A model generated the notes under the pieces. The model ran no database searches. It was not told the origin of the DNA and worked only from the letters and a program-made list of their open reading frames with translations. The position numbers were made by a program, and so were the translations under genes. Shown here in pieces: positions 10,837-25,000 of a stretch of 64,000 nt of DNA; positions within the stretch are counted from its first letter, which is position 1, and each line of letters begins with the position of its first letter. The stretch is from Madurella fahalii (lineage: Eukaryota > Ascomycota > Sordariomycetes > Sordariales), in contig CM056874.1 of assembly GCA_029876055.1 (NCBI GenBank), positions 8,680,001-8,744,000 on the forward strand, written 5' to 3'.

Positions 10837-13800
10837 TAAACCATACACTACCTTAGCATAACTCGGGCGTGTTGACTTCGCGAGATCGTGCAGTCAAAAT
10901 CGGCCGAAGTATCAATCTTGAAAAGCTAGCCAAACTCGATGAAACCAAAAACCATTGTATGGCAAGCGATGACCCCTCGGAGATCTCGGCAACGCAAAAG
11001 ACAGAATAAAAAAGATAGGCCCGAAAGAAAAAAAAAAAGGACGCCATGGACGAAAAAGTCAGGTGGGGTTGGCTGGGATCCACAGATTTTCAGGAGAAAT
11101 GGAAGGGAGGGGGCGGTGAACGGTGGGTGGGCGGGACGGCAGAGGAAAGGCGGTGGGCGCGGCTTCCGCCGCCCGGGCGCTCGGGTCCTTGTTAGGTAAG
11201 GCAGTGGGCAGGACAACGTTGTCGTCTATTCGCTAGAGCTCGGCGGCCAGCCCAATCCCTTCACCATTGGCGCCGCGCTGTTGCTGAAGAGGAACGGTGT
11301 GGTTGATCCCCGACGCAAGTGCCTCTAGAAATTTGCCGACCTGCCTTCTACAGTCAGTCCGCATTTGCATCCCAGGACTCGCGAGGAGGTGCGCAGTCCT
11401 TTGCACATAATGCCTTGCCGGATCTTCTCTGCATGAACAAGGTCATACCCCTCCTCTTTTATCCCTCGAATGCTTCCCTTCCGACTTGCAGGAGATGGGT
11501 TGGAGGGCGCCATTGCAGCAAAAACCCATTCTCAAAAGCCCGCATCATTTTTCCAGTCGTCCTCCGGTTGGCTCAAAGCCAAGGATGCGCGTCACTGTTT
11601 CTCAACCCTGCTGTCGGTGCCGAACATGCCCAAGATATGGGAGCCAATCTGAACTTGATATCTTTGCCGTTTTCGAAACTTTTTTTTTTCCTTGTCATGC
11701 CGGAAAACGGCATGCCGCATTTCGGAAAGACCAGCCGGGTCCTTGAAGTTCGGAAGGGACTAGACTGCAAGGTCTGATGCGGACGCGGGAAGTGGTGACT
11801 GAAACTGCGGCCCGGCCTTGTCTTGAGCCGACTCTCGGCTGTTTCGAGTGCCGGGGGTTTGAGCCCGCCCGTGCCTAACGGGGATCTCCTCCAACGCCGT
11901 GGCCTGATCATGTGTATGTCCTGCACACCCCTTATCTGATTATTTGAGCTTCATGACGAACGGAAGGGATATCAAAATTCAAGTTTCCGGTGCTTGCGTC
12001 TTGCCAGCGGGGAAAGCCTTGCGCAATTTAACAGTCTTTCAGAGACCGTCATGCTGACAGACGATCCCGTGGGCCCGAAAAAAAGGGGTGCTCTTGGGCA
12101 ACAGCTGAGTGGTTGCTGTCTCATTGGTAGCTCCTTCTTAGCCGTTTGGGTCGTCAATATCACGGCGGGAGGGGAAGGGAAAGGGAAGGACCGCCCCGTC
12201 CCGGCTAGCGTATCCGTATCGCGCTGGTCGTCACGAGGAGTTGTGCCCTGGGGCTGGAGGCTGAGATGACCTCCATCAGAGAAAGGGACGAGAAGGACGG
12301 TCTAGGTCTCTCCCAGAGGAGCAGGTAGCACCTATGTCCCGAGACGAGCGCCTCGCGCCAAGGGCTGCAGCTTGCCATTTGTCCCTACCCTCGTGGCGAG
12401 CTAGGGAACAACGGGCGACGTGTCACAGCCTCTGTAGCCCAGCGGCATTTTCTCGATCCTTTCCGGCCCCATGGCGTGCTCTGATAATGGAGGGGGACTC
12501 GGATCTGACAGCTGCCGCAGCTTCACATCGGGGACGACCGGGCGACATTGGAGTCGAGTCACATCGATCAAAGTGACCAAGACGTTCATTCGCCACCATC
12601 TGCAGCTTCAAGAGGGAGAGGGGTGGTCATCCAAGCGCAATCAAGGACGGCTCCCCGCACAGTCTCTACCAGAAGTTGGCAATGATTTCCGAGTCTGCGA
12701 TGTTGGTTCGCGAGTCCAACCCCTGACCTTCACTTTCTGGCATTATTTTCGGCCACGGTACTGACGCCAGGGCAGCGGCAAGGTGATGCTTTTCTCAATC
12801 TCGCGACCGCAAAGCTTAGCGACATCATCGTCAAAAAGGAGGATTTGCCCCGGAGTTGGTTGCCCTCAACCACCCTCAACCACCCTCGCCCGAAGGGCTC
12901 TCGCCCCGCTTAGCCACCACTCAGACTAGGGGCTACGAGCGTACCCTAATGTACCTCAGATGTCTCCCCACACGTCCTGGGTCCCCTCTTGTGACTGATC
13001 GCCAATCCATCCGCATGTTGGCTGCCACCCAAGGGGGCCTAGAACTCATGGAAGGCGGGGTATGTTGCGGAAAGGCCTGGGCTAGGGGACCGAAAGAGGG
13101 GATGAGTTGAGGTGTCGTGGTGGCGATAGCCATGCCGCAGCGCTGGAAAGCGTTGTTGACCAAGGGGGGAGATGTGCTCGCCAACCAGAGACGGCACAGG
13201 CGTGACGGGGCTCGTGGCCCTCGGTGATTGAAGGTTTGTCTCGGCAACTACCTCGATGAGGTAACCGGAAGCGCCTGGATGGTAAGGATCTCCCGGTTTT
13301 CGTCATATCCCCATAACCAGGTGATGATGTAGCTAGCGGGGGCACTTGCCGCGAGCAATGAACTCTCCACCCTATCATGGCCGGCCGCTGGCCAAGGCTG
13401 TTCGGCGGCATCGATAAGATAGGTGCCTTTGTGGTCCTTTTGCTCGTGGGTCGCTCTGGGCACTCGCCACAGCAGAACGAGACCTGGCACAAGTGCCAAC
13501 CGCTGCCTTGAGGCAGTCCGTTGTCGGAACCCGCCTATCCCAGACACGACACCCATATCCCCCAATGGCCAGGAGGGAGACGCACATAGTTGCCTCTTCA
13601 GAACCTGTCGAGAACGGAGGAGCAAGCTGCAGGGGACGAATCAAGGTGTCCGTCTTCCAAGTCTGCTGATTCGGCGAGGTTGCCGGTGAGTTGGCCAAAT
13701 GGCTTGATAATCTCGCCTGGCATGGCTTTAGGACTTAGGGTTGGCTTGACCGCCAGTCGCCCCTCAGGTCATGGTACTTGAGCCAGTTGTTGGCGGCATC

Positions 13801-16800
13801 GAAGCAGCCCGGCCGCGGAGGGGGCCTCTGTCGGCTGCTTTCAACCGATAAGGTGTTGCAGACTTGCAGCTCCCGGTGTGCAGGAAGCGGTCCGGTATTC
13901 CATGGCCTGGGAGGGAAATTTCGCCGGGGCGTCGAGGGCTGTTTTGACGCTGAATCCCATGGTCCCGCAGCGTCGATGACAGGATTCGTTGCCTGAACCC
14001 TGTGTCGTCTGCATCAGAGACGCTGGACAACGCACAATGCGGTAACAATATGCAACCGGGGCTCCAAGGCATATGCAAGACCAAGGCGTCATGGAAAGAT
14101 TGCCTTAGCAAAGAAAAAGAAAAAAAAAGTTTTCATCCACCCCTGCCAATCGACCGTTTTCTGCAATGCAATCCGTAGAAGAACTGATTTGGTTCAGGGC
14201 TCCTTCGCTTTCGGCGGCAGTTTATCCAGAAACATGCTATTTTCGCCGGGGGGGGAAATGACCCTAGATGCGCATCATCCAGATCGCCCGCATCGACCGG
14301 AAAGCGCTTCCTGCATCCCCGAGGCATGTTCTCCCGCTTTGATCCGCTCTTGGAACGCGGTCCTGGCCCACGGGTTGGGTTCCATTACAACAACAGTTGC
14401 TTGCGAGCTGGCGCTGCCCGGTTTCCGATATGCGCAAGCGCACATTTGCCCGCGCGTCTGACGTGCGCACCAGCCCTAGCCCGGCCTCAACCCGGCACCA
14501 CACAGCTTGGGCCCGGCTATGACGCTAGTGGACCCTTTGCACCCTTTGGAGGATCCGATAGCCGCTCTCGAGAGAAGCAGTCGTGCACGCGCGGAAAGAC
14601 TTGGTGTGATATGACATTGGCAGGGTTGAAGACAGCTACGACAATGGCAGGTACTGCAATTATCATCCCTGGCCCGTATCTAGATGAGAGACAATTTCGG
14701 GAGGTAGTAGTCAACGACGTGCTTGCAGCGGGTATTGGAATTCGGTACCGTGATGTCGACAAGCGGAAGCCCCCAATGCATGCTTGGAAGAGCAACCCCA
14801 ACCATGGCCGGGCCCCAGTTGGATGGGGCGGTTTGTCAAGCCCACGTTCAAGTACCGTCCATCTCGGAGATTTCGCGGTCGGCCAGATCCACGATAAATT
14901 CCCAGGTACATGAGCTTCGGAGGGCAGCGTGCCGTCCGCCATAGCGACGTGGCGGGTGGGGGGTGTCGCTGCAGTTGCGTAACAGCCAGGCTGGCAGTTG
15001 TTGAGGAATTTGGCAGCTAGTATCCAGGATTCGGAATCCATCGTGCTGAACTCCAGGTTCCGCGTCAAACGATTATGGATGGAAGGCGCACAACGGGCTC
15101 CACGGTGGGACCCGCAGCAGCCAGGAATTCGAAATTTCCATGTTAATCAGGAACGAGCGAGACACAACGGGTTAATAAAGGCATCCACCATCCAGAACCA
15201 AGCCCTACGGTGGAATTGACCCTCTCCGGTCAAGGCATGTCATTAGCCAGGATGGTTCGTAGGGCGAATAGATTACCGTACCTGTCGCCTACGCAGCCAC
15301 CTTAGTTCCAACTCGAGGTCGGATGGAATTCTGTAAATAGCGGGAACCCGCACTGGCCATGAAGGAATTGTGGTCTAGGTAACTAAGGGAAGCTTACCTT
15401 ATCCGTTCTACTGAATGGCTGAGCTCGAGCTCCCCCGTTTTCGGCAAACTGTGAGAGCAGAAACACCGACGCTTCTCGGACTGCTTCTTCACGCTTGTTA
15501 CCACCCCAATTACAACTTGAACAATCCCTCCAAGCATCAATCAATCTTCCTTCCCTGACCCTTGCTTCTTTACCCGCCGCCAGAAGAGGCGTCCGTTCGA
15601 ACCCTCAGCTGACGGCAAAATTGCTCCCTGTCACACACGGGTACGGCACTCTGATATTTGAGACAACGGTTCCGTGCAACGAGGGCAGTGTCGCCCCACC
15701 AAAGTCGCGGGATGGTGCTTGGCGCGCGGTCGTTTCCGGAGCCGGCGCGATTACCCTCTCCACTAGATTTATATCACGGTGGGGGCGTCTCGTTGCTTGC
15801 CACGAAACATATCCGATACGTTCGGGAGATCGTCGTGCCAGCCACTGATGAGCAGCCAACGCGGCTACCTATTTGTGTGGCAGAGGAAGCTGTATTGTTC
15901 TCTCATGAACTCGCCCGGTTGCGGCACTGCAGAGGCAGGAAGACGGCGTTTGATGGGACGATACTTAGCCGCGTTCCACGTACGGTCACCAGTGCCACAC
16001 GGCCGGTAACGACCTGCGCCGCGGATAGGTGGCTGGTCCCGGGAGAGCATCTGGATGCGTCGCGACTTGTCGGGCCAGCGGCAACGATTGCCGGAGGCTT
16101 GCGCGGCCTCTGGCGCTGGTTTTGCAACTCGATTGCCTGGGCCGGTGGGTGAGGCCGGCCTCACCGACCGAATGATTGCGGACACATCGGTACCGGTTCC
16201 GTTCTCACGCGCCCCCCAAACCCCCCTGGGCGGCAGCACACGAGGAGCGTTCTCTTCGTGCGACGGCGTGAGTATTGACCTAGGGGTAAGAAGCAACCAA
16301 CTGGATCCAACATGCTGGCGCCACGGGGCGCTCTTCTCCGAGCAGAGACGCAGCTTGACTCGGGGTGCTCTTGTGGCGCATCCACCTTCTGCCACATTCC
16401 TCCGGTCTTGCAGCTGCTTAGTATAGATAGCCACCACTGCAAGATGCGTGTGATTGCTCTCCATGTCATGCCGGTCATTGCAGACGGAGCTCCAATATTT
16501 TGCTCCCCTGACAACGCAGCCCGCAGGCGACTACGCTAGCCCAGAGAACTACAGACGACGTCCGAACTCGCCAAAGACCTCATTTGCCGGCAGCATTTTG
16601 CTCACTGCCTGTGCGGTGCAGCCCTGCGGACGCGGCGGGGTCTTGGACTCGGTCCCTTTGCGAAAACGAATCGTCAAATCTCCTGCCGAGCAAGGGCAAA
16701 TGTACCTGACCCGCATACCAAGAGGAAACCGACCCTTGTACGTATGTGTACACCGAGCGAAGCTGTACCAGGTCCCTTGGTCCTTCTCCGGCCCTCACCG

Positions 16801-17325
16801 AATTCCCGCCATAGGCGAAACCTGTGCTTTGAAGCCGGGATGTGGGGTCAAACCGCCGTCTGAACTACATGGGTAAAGCTCCTGTTGATGACTCAATTAG
16901 TCGATATGACCAGAAGCGGCCCCGGACCGTTCAAGAACAACGTTCGGTGCCAAGGGTCCTGGCTTCACGGCAGTACAGTAAACCATCCCCTCTGCCCATG
17001 CTCGGGTGCACCGGGCATAGCATGACAATGGAGACGGCCTCGGGCGTACGGGGTCCGTTCTCACAGTTTGAACATCACAATAAGTCAATGCATTCACTAC
17101 GGCGCCCAGGGCCCGCGGCGGCCGCGCGACGGTTAGTTGTAGTTCCGCACCTCAAATCCACCAGACGCTCCCGTCCGTAGACGCCGTCCGGATGCGCTCG
17201 GTCAGCCGCCGTCCCGCCATTGGTTTGCCCGACTCCGTTTCACAGTTGAGAGGTCCCGCTCATCCCACAAAGTGCGGGTCCATTTACGGAGGAGCAGCGG
17301 CCCCAACTTTCTCCAAATTTCGTAA

Positions 17326-17341
17326 CCCCCCCCCCCCCCCC
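17326..17341. repeat. C16 homopolymer
   Basis: Run of 16 cytosines followed by a CCGCC-rich stretch. Its length may be inaccurate, as homopolymers of this size are prone to sequencing error. Confidence 0.8.
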
Positions 17342-19971
17342 GCCTCCCCGCCTCCGCCCACCAGATGGTGGTGCCGCGAGATGGGAAACTGGTGACATCC
17401 GTTCTCCGTTGGCCTGTGTAGAGCACGGCAGGGAAGCCAAAACAGCGAAATTTTCCCTACTGCTCATGCTAGTAGCCATCGCTGCGCTCCTTTTCGTTCT
17501 GGGGACGTTTAGGCATAAGATGCGCTCCAATGGCTAGCCAACCTTGTCGGTCCAACCATGAGCCAGCGCGGTACCGCCAATCCACATGGCATCCTCGAAA
17601 AGGTGGCGCCAAGAACTCCAGAAAATAAATGACCCAACAAAGATCTCCACATGTTGAGCCGCGTCCGGCCTCTGAGGGCGATTCTCGTCTCATAAACTGA
17701 CATGGAGTGCAGGGAATCTATGCCGCTGACCAGATAGATATCCTGCGCAGCACGCGTTGGGCAAAATCCATATTCCAAGGACGAGATTGCCGGATCGTCA
17801 AGGCTTTCCGTCGCACAAAAGACCAACGACGAGCATGGAGCTTGCACGCCTGTTGCCGAAGGCCCGGGAGATCGATCGCTGACTACCTGGTCCTTCGATT
17901 GATCCTTGCTCCTGTGGAGCGTTAAGCTCAGGGTTTGATTGACCGAACGACAGGCTGCCGTACACCAATTACCGGACCCGGAACCCCTCGCTATGTGATA
18001 TCTCGCCCGGGCAGCCGCCAGCAAGCAATGGGCTCGCCCATCATGGGAAGGTGATTGCTAAAGATAACTGCAGCCGCAGGCTCACGGGATCTCCGGCCGC
18101 GGTCTAGCCCGCCGTGGACACGACAGGCCGGACTGATGATTGTCTTGCGGGTGCAGACGGTCTTAAAAGCTTCAAGTACGGAGCACGAACTACGGAGCGG
18201 TTCGGCCAGCGGAAACGCTCTATAGTGCTTACTGTGTAGGCAGATATTGCTGCGCGAACACAGGCTGCTAGGTACTTTGACGGTACCCCCGTGCGCATAC
18301 TCGCAGAAGTGTGCGCTGGTGGTGGTGGAGCATCTAAGGACTCCGCATTTGTCCATTTTAAAGCCTCACTCGGCCATTTGGCGGGGTGCTGCGTTAGCTT
18401 GCCCTTTGCGTCCAGACCTCAGAAGGCAGCTAGCCTTTTTTTTCCCCCGTTGCTCGATGAAGTATCATCCCAATGTGGCAGAAGTTTGCTCAGAGAAGCA
18501 TAACAGCCCATTCGGGCGGGCCATCGAGAAAGAAGTATCGGAGACCGTCTAGTTCGTTTTGGAACGGCCAGCAGATGTATGATAACAGTGAGAAACAAAG
18601 AAAGAGTAAAAAAAAAATTTAATAAAAAAAAAATTTACAAAAAAAAGGGTAATATAAACTGCTTGCAGCCTGCAGGTTCCGGCTAGGGTCAATGATCCTG
18701 GAGCATCATCGCTGCACCCCCCTCCGTGGTGCAAGGGACATGGCCCAACGGCCTTGGCAACCCATGTGTTGTAGAGACACACCCCCCATACCCCGATTTT
18801 GATGTCGCTTGGCTTTTTCTGCTAGGGCGACCGAATGCGTGCTTTGCGGTTCCACAACCAATTGTGGGCAGGTCATCTAACCTATGGACATGGACAGGGG
18901 CATCTGAGCTACCCGTGCCTCGCCTGTCGACTGTTCCCACTACACCTCGAACCCGCGCAGCAAAAAGACACTCAAAGCAACCAGAAGCGGTTCTGATGGA
19001 CAAGGGTAGGTACGGCTGTACCTTTTAAGATTGCCTCAACCCTCGGCCGGCTTTGTATGGGGTACAGTACATGCGCGACGTGGGTGCCGGCTTCGCGGCC
19101 GACATGCTGTACTTCCAGGTACAGTAGTCCTGGTGCTCTTCGGCCCATCTTGCGTTTCGATTCGTTCCTCTTCGCTCGCGCTCTTCCCAGGGCTTGTCTC
19201 TCTCTGCTGTCTAGTGGCAGTCTCTCAAATGCTAGGTTCCCCGTCTCCTTTGCTCGCTTGTACCTTCGTCGCTTGCCTATATATCCGGCCTTCCCTCCCC
19301 GAGTCTAGACTCCCCGGGAGAGCTCTGCCGTCACCTCTTTTTCATTGTTTCTTTTTTGTCATTGTTATCCCTCAAAGAGACCATCTGGTCCTGGCAATGG
19401 CTTTATTTCCTTTGAGGTGCTAATCGTCTTGTTTGTGTACATCATATCCTTGGCACCCGCTCGCCGACGGCATATCCACCCCCACCCTCCGTCGTCGTGC
19501 AGGGCCGGAGTAGCCTCTGTCGGTCGTTTTGTTTGATTTCTGCCTTTGCCACCACCACGGCCGGACCCCACCGCAGGCCATCAAGGGCTCACCTGGTGGC
19601 GGCTGCTCTCCGGCAAGGCGTCGATGGACAAGAGTGCTCTCGTCTAAGTGCATCAGCCGAAACGGGCTTCCCTCTCCACTCAGCCTCGATTCCCATGACA
19701 CGGCCGTGCCGTATCTTGGTTGCCAGACCCGCTGCTCTCGTTTTCATCCCATCCGGCCTGGCATCGAACCCAACACCCCGGAACCCCTCCCGAGTCCTCG
19801 GTCAGAGCACTCGCCTCCCCCACATCCAACCGGGCTCCGCAGCCTGGCGAGAAACTGTCGCCGTAGGGTGGTAGTTGGAGAAGGGAGCGAGATATCGCGG
19901 GGTTTGTTTCCTCCCAAAGAGGAATAATATCAGTCAAGCCAGACGGTTCTTGCTGCTGCTTGGTCTCAGCG

Positions 19972-21696
19972 ATGTCTGGATTAATGGATATTGTAATTCC
20001 GAGACTGGACTTTTTCTGGTCTGCGCGTTTCTGGGCTGTTTTGCACATTATCCTCTGGTACGATTCTCCGCCGGAATGGCGTGGTTGCCCCTGCGTGCCG
20101 CGTGACCCTGCCCGCCCGTCCCGCTCGAGTCGCCCCGGGGGTCGCTAACCGCTTCTCTAGGCTTCATCGCTACGTGCGACTCATCGTCCATTGCTTCAGC
20201 CACTGGAGGTACAAGTCGATATTGCCCGACCGGGTGAAGCCAAGGTACACTTCGAAAGATGTCACGGTCATCATCCCTACTATCCACAACCGGCCCGAAG
20301 AACTGCGGCCGTCGCTGGAGAGCATCTTAGCCTGCAAGCCTGCGAAGCTAGTTCTGGTGACTACGTGGAACAAGCACGAGGCCCTCAAGCGAGTGGTCAC
20401 CACTCTTCGCACTCCCGTGGGGGCGGACCCGACCGAAGTCGATGTCCTGCACGTGGACAAGGCCAACAAGCGCCTGCAGGTCTGCAAAGCGCTCGAGGAC
20501 GACCACGTCAAGACGGCCATCACGGTCATGGCCGATGACGACGTGGAGTGGCCGCCGACGCTGATGCCCTGGCTGCTCGCGCCCTTCGAGGATGACAAGA
20601 TGGGCGGGGTCGGTACCTGCCAGAGAGTGAAGCGCGTGGGCGGAGACGCCGTGACCCGCATCTTCAACTGGCTCGGGGCCGCCTACATTGAGCGGCGGAA
20701 TTTTGAGATTTCGGCGACGCACAACATCGATGGTGGGACATCGTGCATGTCTGGGCGCACCGGCGCCTACCGCACCGAGATTCTGAAGAGCTACAACTTC
20801 CTCGGGGGTTTCAAGAACGAGAAGTGGGGCCGGTATATTCTCAATGCCGACGACGACAACTTTGTGACGCGGTGGCTGGTGGCCCACCAGTGGAAGACCT
20901 GGATCCAGTACCACCCCGAGTGCGAGATTGAGACGACGCTGGAGAACAGCACCAAATTCCTCTATCAGTGCTCCCGCTGGGCAAGGAGTAACTGGAGGAG
21001 TAACTGGACGAGCCTAATGCATGACAGATACGTGTGGACGTACGTCGGCCCCTTGCCCCCGTCCCTGCTGCTTAAGAGCCCCCTTACTCACGATTTCCGT
21101 GATTGCAGCCAACAACCCTGGTGCACGTATGCGCTACATATTGCCACCTTCACATCGCTGGCCTTTGTGGTCGACCCGCTCCTGCTCTGCTCATGCTGGT
21201 GGGGTACGGAGAACTGGGAGCTCAGGAATCGCTATATTCTGCTCGCAGCCGAGTTTATATTCATGTTTGGTTTTACCAAAGTAGTCAAACTGCTTGGGCT
21301 CTTCCGCAAAAATCCGAGTGACCTCGTGTTTCTCCCGGTATCCATCCTATTCGGCTATTTTCATGGCTTGATCAAGCTATATGCTCTCTTCACTCTCAAG
21401 CAGGTACACAAATGAGTGCTCCAATCCCCAGGTCTAGCAGCGGCCCTTCTTTTTTCCTAATTTTTCTAACCAAGGAACAGACGTCTTGGGGCAGCCGTGA
21501 GGACGGCGACGTCCACAACACTTTCCGTCTACAGGAGAAGCCTCCTCTCAGCCAGAGCTTGACGACACCGTCCGGACCGGACCTGCCAAGCTCAATACGC
21601 TATCCTCGGTCTTCCCAGGCTCGCCGCCTGGGCACGCCGTCGGAGAAGCACGAGTTCAGCGGATGCGCGGTTCCTGCGGATCTGCTAGCATCTTAA
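19972..21696 (+). CDS. Family 2 glycosyltransferase, membrane-bound (fungal GT2/CPS1-like)
   Basis: Four exons: 19972-20057, 20161-21039, 21109-21403 and 21481-21696. They give 491 residues. Introns are 103, 69 and 77 bp. Exon 1 encodes the first part of an N-terminal hydrophobic anchor (about residues 14-40). The GT-A catalytic domain starts at DVTVIIPTIHN. It shows the nucleotide-sugar/metal motif ADDD (Asp154-156), GGTSCMSGRTGAYRT, NADDDN (Asp259-261), and QCSRW (298-302), which corresponds to the QxxRW motif of processive GT2 synthases. Further membrane segments follow, around 330-350 and 365-425. The C-terminal exon supplies the TSWGSR motif seen after the last helix in this fungal group. 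Relatives (for example Zymoseptoria GT2, cryptococcal Cps1) are linked to polysaccharide synthesis and hyphal growth; the product here is unknown. It is isolated between two gene-poor regions. The 69-bp intron has no in-frame stop. Confidence 0.87.
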
Positions 21697-21995
21697 GCCA
21701 CGACAGCGGGGCGGCGCCGGCTAGAATACCGGCGATTGACGATGCGCAAAAGGGCGAAACTTGGCTCGCCCAACGCAATGAAGATTTTTACGACTCATGG
21801 CTGAATGACATGGATTTCATTTTGGGTATTTCCACGGACATGGGGCCACAGGGTCGAGGTAAACAGAACTCTACCCGTCTGGGAAGGTTTTTGGGTAATT
21901 TGGGTCACGCCTCGGCAGCCTGAATACATTAAAAGGGGGTTGGGTTGATCAGAGGTGAGGGAAAACAAAAAAGAAGTTGAGTATTCTTCGTTGCC

Positions 21996-22012
21996 TTTTT
22001 TTTTTTTTTTTT
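21996..22012. repeat. T17 homopolymer
   Basis: Run of 17 thymines about 300 bp past the glycosyltransferase stop, followed by another T-rich stretch. It may be within or just after the 3' untranslated region. Confidence 0.85.
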
Positions 22013-25000
22013 CCTTTTTTTCCTCCTATTTTCCTATCTAAGACCCCGCCACTATGCGGGGTCGGCCGTCCCACCAAATGGAGGGGGCCCGATATCCAAA
22101 TCTTAATGGTATTGGCAAGCCTGGAGGCAACAAAACAAAAACGGCGATGGCAATGGAAGGGGGTCCGGGTATGGTTCGGGTTACGTGGGATATACAGATT
22201 AGAGTGGCTCTGGGATCCTACCTTTTCTCCATTGGTTTGGTAAAGAGAAACGGGATGCAGAGAGCCGGGTCTGCCGTCTACACCGGACTCAGCGTATCGG
22301 CCGCGGGGAAGGAAGAAAAGCATGAGGCATTAGAATGGGGTCGTTAGAACTAGATAGACTGGCGGAGATGCTCTCATCAGTGGATGAGGACTTGGCCGAA
22401 CCCGTTAAATCAACTGCGTCCTCCTGGTCTCCGATTGCTTTTTTATGAAGACGCGCACATATTTCGCGATAGCTGCTCCGTACAAACAGCGGATAATCCC
22501 ATTGTTAGGAACTTCTATAATTTTTTATTTTTTTCTTTTCGTATCTTTAAAATTTTATGACTGCTTTTCGCCTCAGATCTTTCATCGTTCTACTTCAAAC
22601 TGTCGAAATGCCAAGGAGAGTCAGTTGATTTAACAGGCCCAGGGCTTGACGTCGGGATCGACCAGGTTCATCCACAAGATCACCGCCACAGGGTGACTGA
22701 CCAATCAGATGTAGGCAGACGTCCTAATCCGGCTACGGTAAGCAAGACATCGGCCGATCATTCCCGTTGACAGGTGGTACAGCAGACCAATGCACGCCAT
22801 CGTGCGTCTGCCCCGGACCGTTCGTGCGAGATGTTTGCTGTTTAATCTCGGGGCTGAGAGGGTTCAGGTGACACGGCATCCTTGAGACGGGGGCGACTTT
22901 GGACAGAATGATGACACTTTGCCGCAGCTGCCCGCGTCTCCATTGCCATCCCATCCACAGCAGAGCAGCATATACGAACCGCAAGTCATGGCAAGGAGAT
23001 GGTCACCCCCACGCCCGCCCATGCAGTTACCAAGTGTGCTAGCAGACATGGCAGCCGCGTGCATGCCATGACACCCCATCTTGGGTTCTGGTAGGTCGAT
23101 CTAGCGTTGCATGCTGGCTCTTCTCTCTCCGTCTGGGCCACAAAGCCGATCCGCCGTCGGCGATGTGAGTGACAACCCTCGGCGGCGTGGCTGCGCTGTA
23201 ACTCTGTCCCACGCACAACCGACCCCGGGGGAGTGTCAGATGACAGCAGACAACCTTTCTCGATGACGTGTCGGGCCCCGTAAATCAAATGAAGAACCCT
23301 CCGTCACATAACAGGCGCGGGCCCTCGCCCATTCCGCATTTCCCACTCGATCTTTCCCCATGCTGATAGGTTCGTCAACGCTGAGAAGCGCGTGATTCGT
23401 GGCTTCTGTTGACGGCCACCCCGGCTGCGTCAAGGGGTGAAGGGGGAGGTTTCCCGGTTCCACAGGATTCGGGTCGGGCAACGCGTGCTTGGTTTGTTGG
23501 TCCCTTCCCCCTGCACATGCAGAGTTGCCCTGGACTTGCCGTAGCCTGGCTCCTACCCAAGGGCCACGGTGGCAGGCACCAAGACATCTCAGCTTGGCCA
23601 GTCCGTGTTTGGTTGAGCCACCTGTAAGGTACCTTGCCTTACGTCACGATCCAACGCTTAGGGGAAGCAGTACGGGTACCACGATTATTTCTCTGGCTCC
23701 CCGCCCTGGCAACCCCCAAGCCTTCACTTGATAGGTTTATCTCTGCGAGCAGTTGATGCAAGCAAACCACCCAAATCATTGTTGACATTGGGTACGGTAT
23801 CCGCCACTGGAGGGATTGGTGAGCACTCAGACTTGGAGATAAAAGTAGCTGTCTCGCGCGCACACCCTTGCCCTGGGCTAAATGCCCCGATCTGAGCTCA
23901 TCCCACTCTACGCCGCGGTACCAAAGATGCAAAGTGCCCCGCCATGCAGGCGGCTCTGACCTCAGTGGTTCCTGGCTTGCGCGTCCATGCACACAGCGTA
24001 GCAGTCCGCCTACGAATCTCGGCGTCCACGACGACTCGGCGCTCTAACTGCATGCGAGAGGCCGTGTTCGCTCCTGCCCGTTTCGACCTTGTTCCTCGAG
24101 TGCGCCAGCAGCTGCCCGAAAGAATGGAAGTGAACGAAGGAATAATGCCATAATGAAATCAGACAAATCTGGCTACGGGGCTGGAAACATCACCGCGGCC
24201 GGCCCCAAAACCGGGAAGGCGTCATCTTGATCAAGGTAAAGGTCCTCTTCAACCCAGGTCGACCACCCCCTCTCACCTTCATTTTATTACGCCGACGGAC
24301 TGACTAGCTCGGACGGGAAAGACGGCTCTGACCAATCCCACGGCGCTGATTCCTACCCGTGTGATATGATGTCTTATGTCCAATTCTGGCTTGGAAATGG
24401 CACGCGACATCGATTTCCATTTGCCAAGTGGCTGCCTTGGAAACGGTCACGATCTCGGTCTCCCCTTCCCACAGCTTCACGGGCAAAGTGCATCGCAATG
24501 CGACGGAATATCCACTAAGAATACCAAAGTAAGAATACCATCGACCGAATCGACCATGTGCATCGGCCCCACGGGTCGCTAACGCTCACATTCCACAGTT
24601 TGCGAGAGAAATACCACTATGACGGCTCGCAATTAGGAGCCGCCCGGCCCTAGCTCCTCTTTCCTACGAACCAGGCTTTCCAAGCCTCGCCCCTGGAGGG
24701 TGTCTCCAGCCGCAGCAGTCGTCGAACTCGCACGCCCCCCACCGGCATGCACACCACCCCCCTCAAGAGCCGCGCCTAACCCCTTCCTCTTGGACCTGCG
24801 TCAATCGGCCTGCAGGACTGTCAAGGTGGGGTACCACCTCTCCCGTCCTCTCGACAGGCCCTCGTCTCGCAGTTCGTCAAAGCTAGAGCTGCATTCTAGC
24901 GGGGGGACGGAGTACCATTCACCCTTGACTCTGCCGTCCTTGTCATATCATGTACAATGGTTCCTGTCTGGTTTGGAATTGATGCTCGCCAGCCCCATCC

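Larger units (their letters stand above)
9259..19971. other. Gene-poor region, 10.7 kb
   Basis: No convincing protein gene was found on either strand. The longest ORFs are under 200 codons, lack domains, and overlap other equally long ORFs in other frames. Composition looks near genome average rather than AT-rich, so heavy repeat-induced point mutation is not evident by eye. It contains an A21 run (10816-10836), a C16 run (17326-17341), CA-rich sequence near 10085-10110 and a short CCCTCAACCA duplication near 12863-12882. The last kilobase (about 19000-19971) is pyrimidine-rich and probably contains the promoter and long leader of the glycosyltransferase gene. The remainder could hold non-coding RNA, distal regulatory DNA or decayed repeats; I cannot tell which. 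Confidence 0.6.

Noticed and set aside
14517..16464. ORFs of 183 and 199 codons in the gene-poor region
   Set aside because: They overlap other long ORFs on the opposite strand, show no motifs and have no plausible splice partners.
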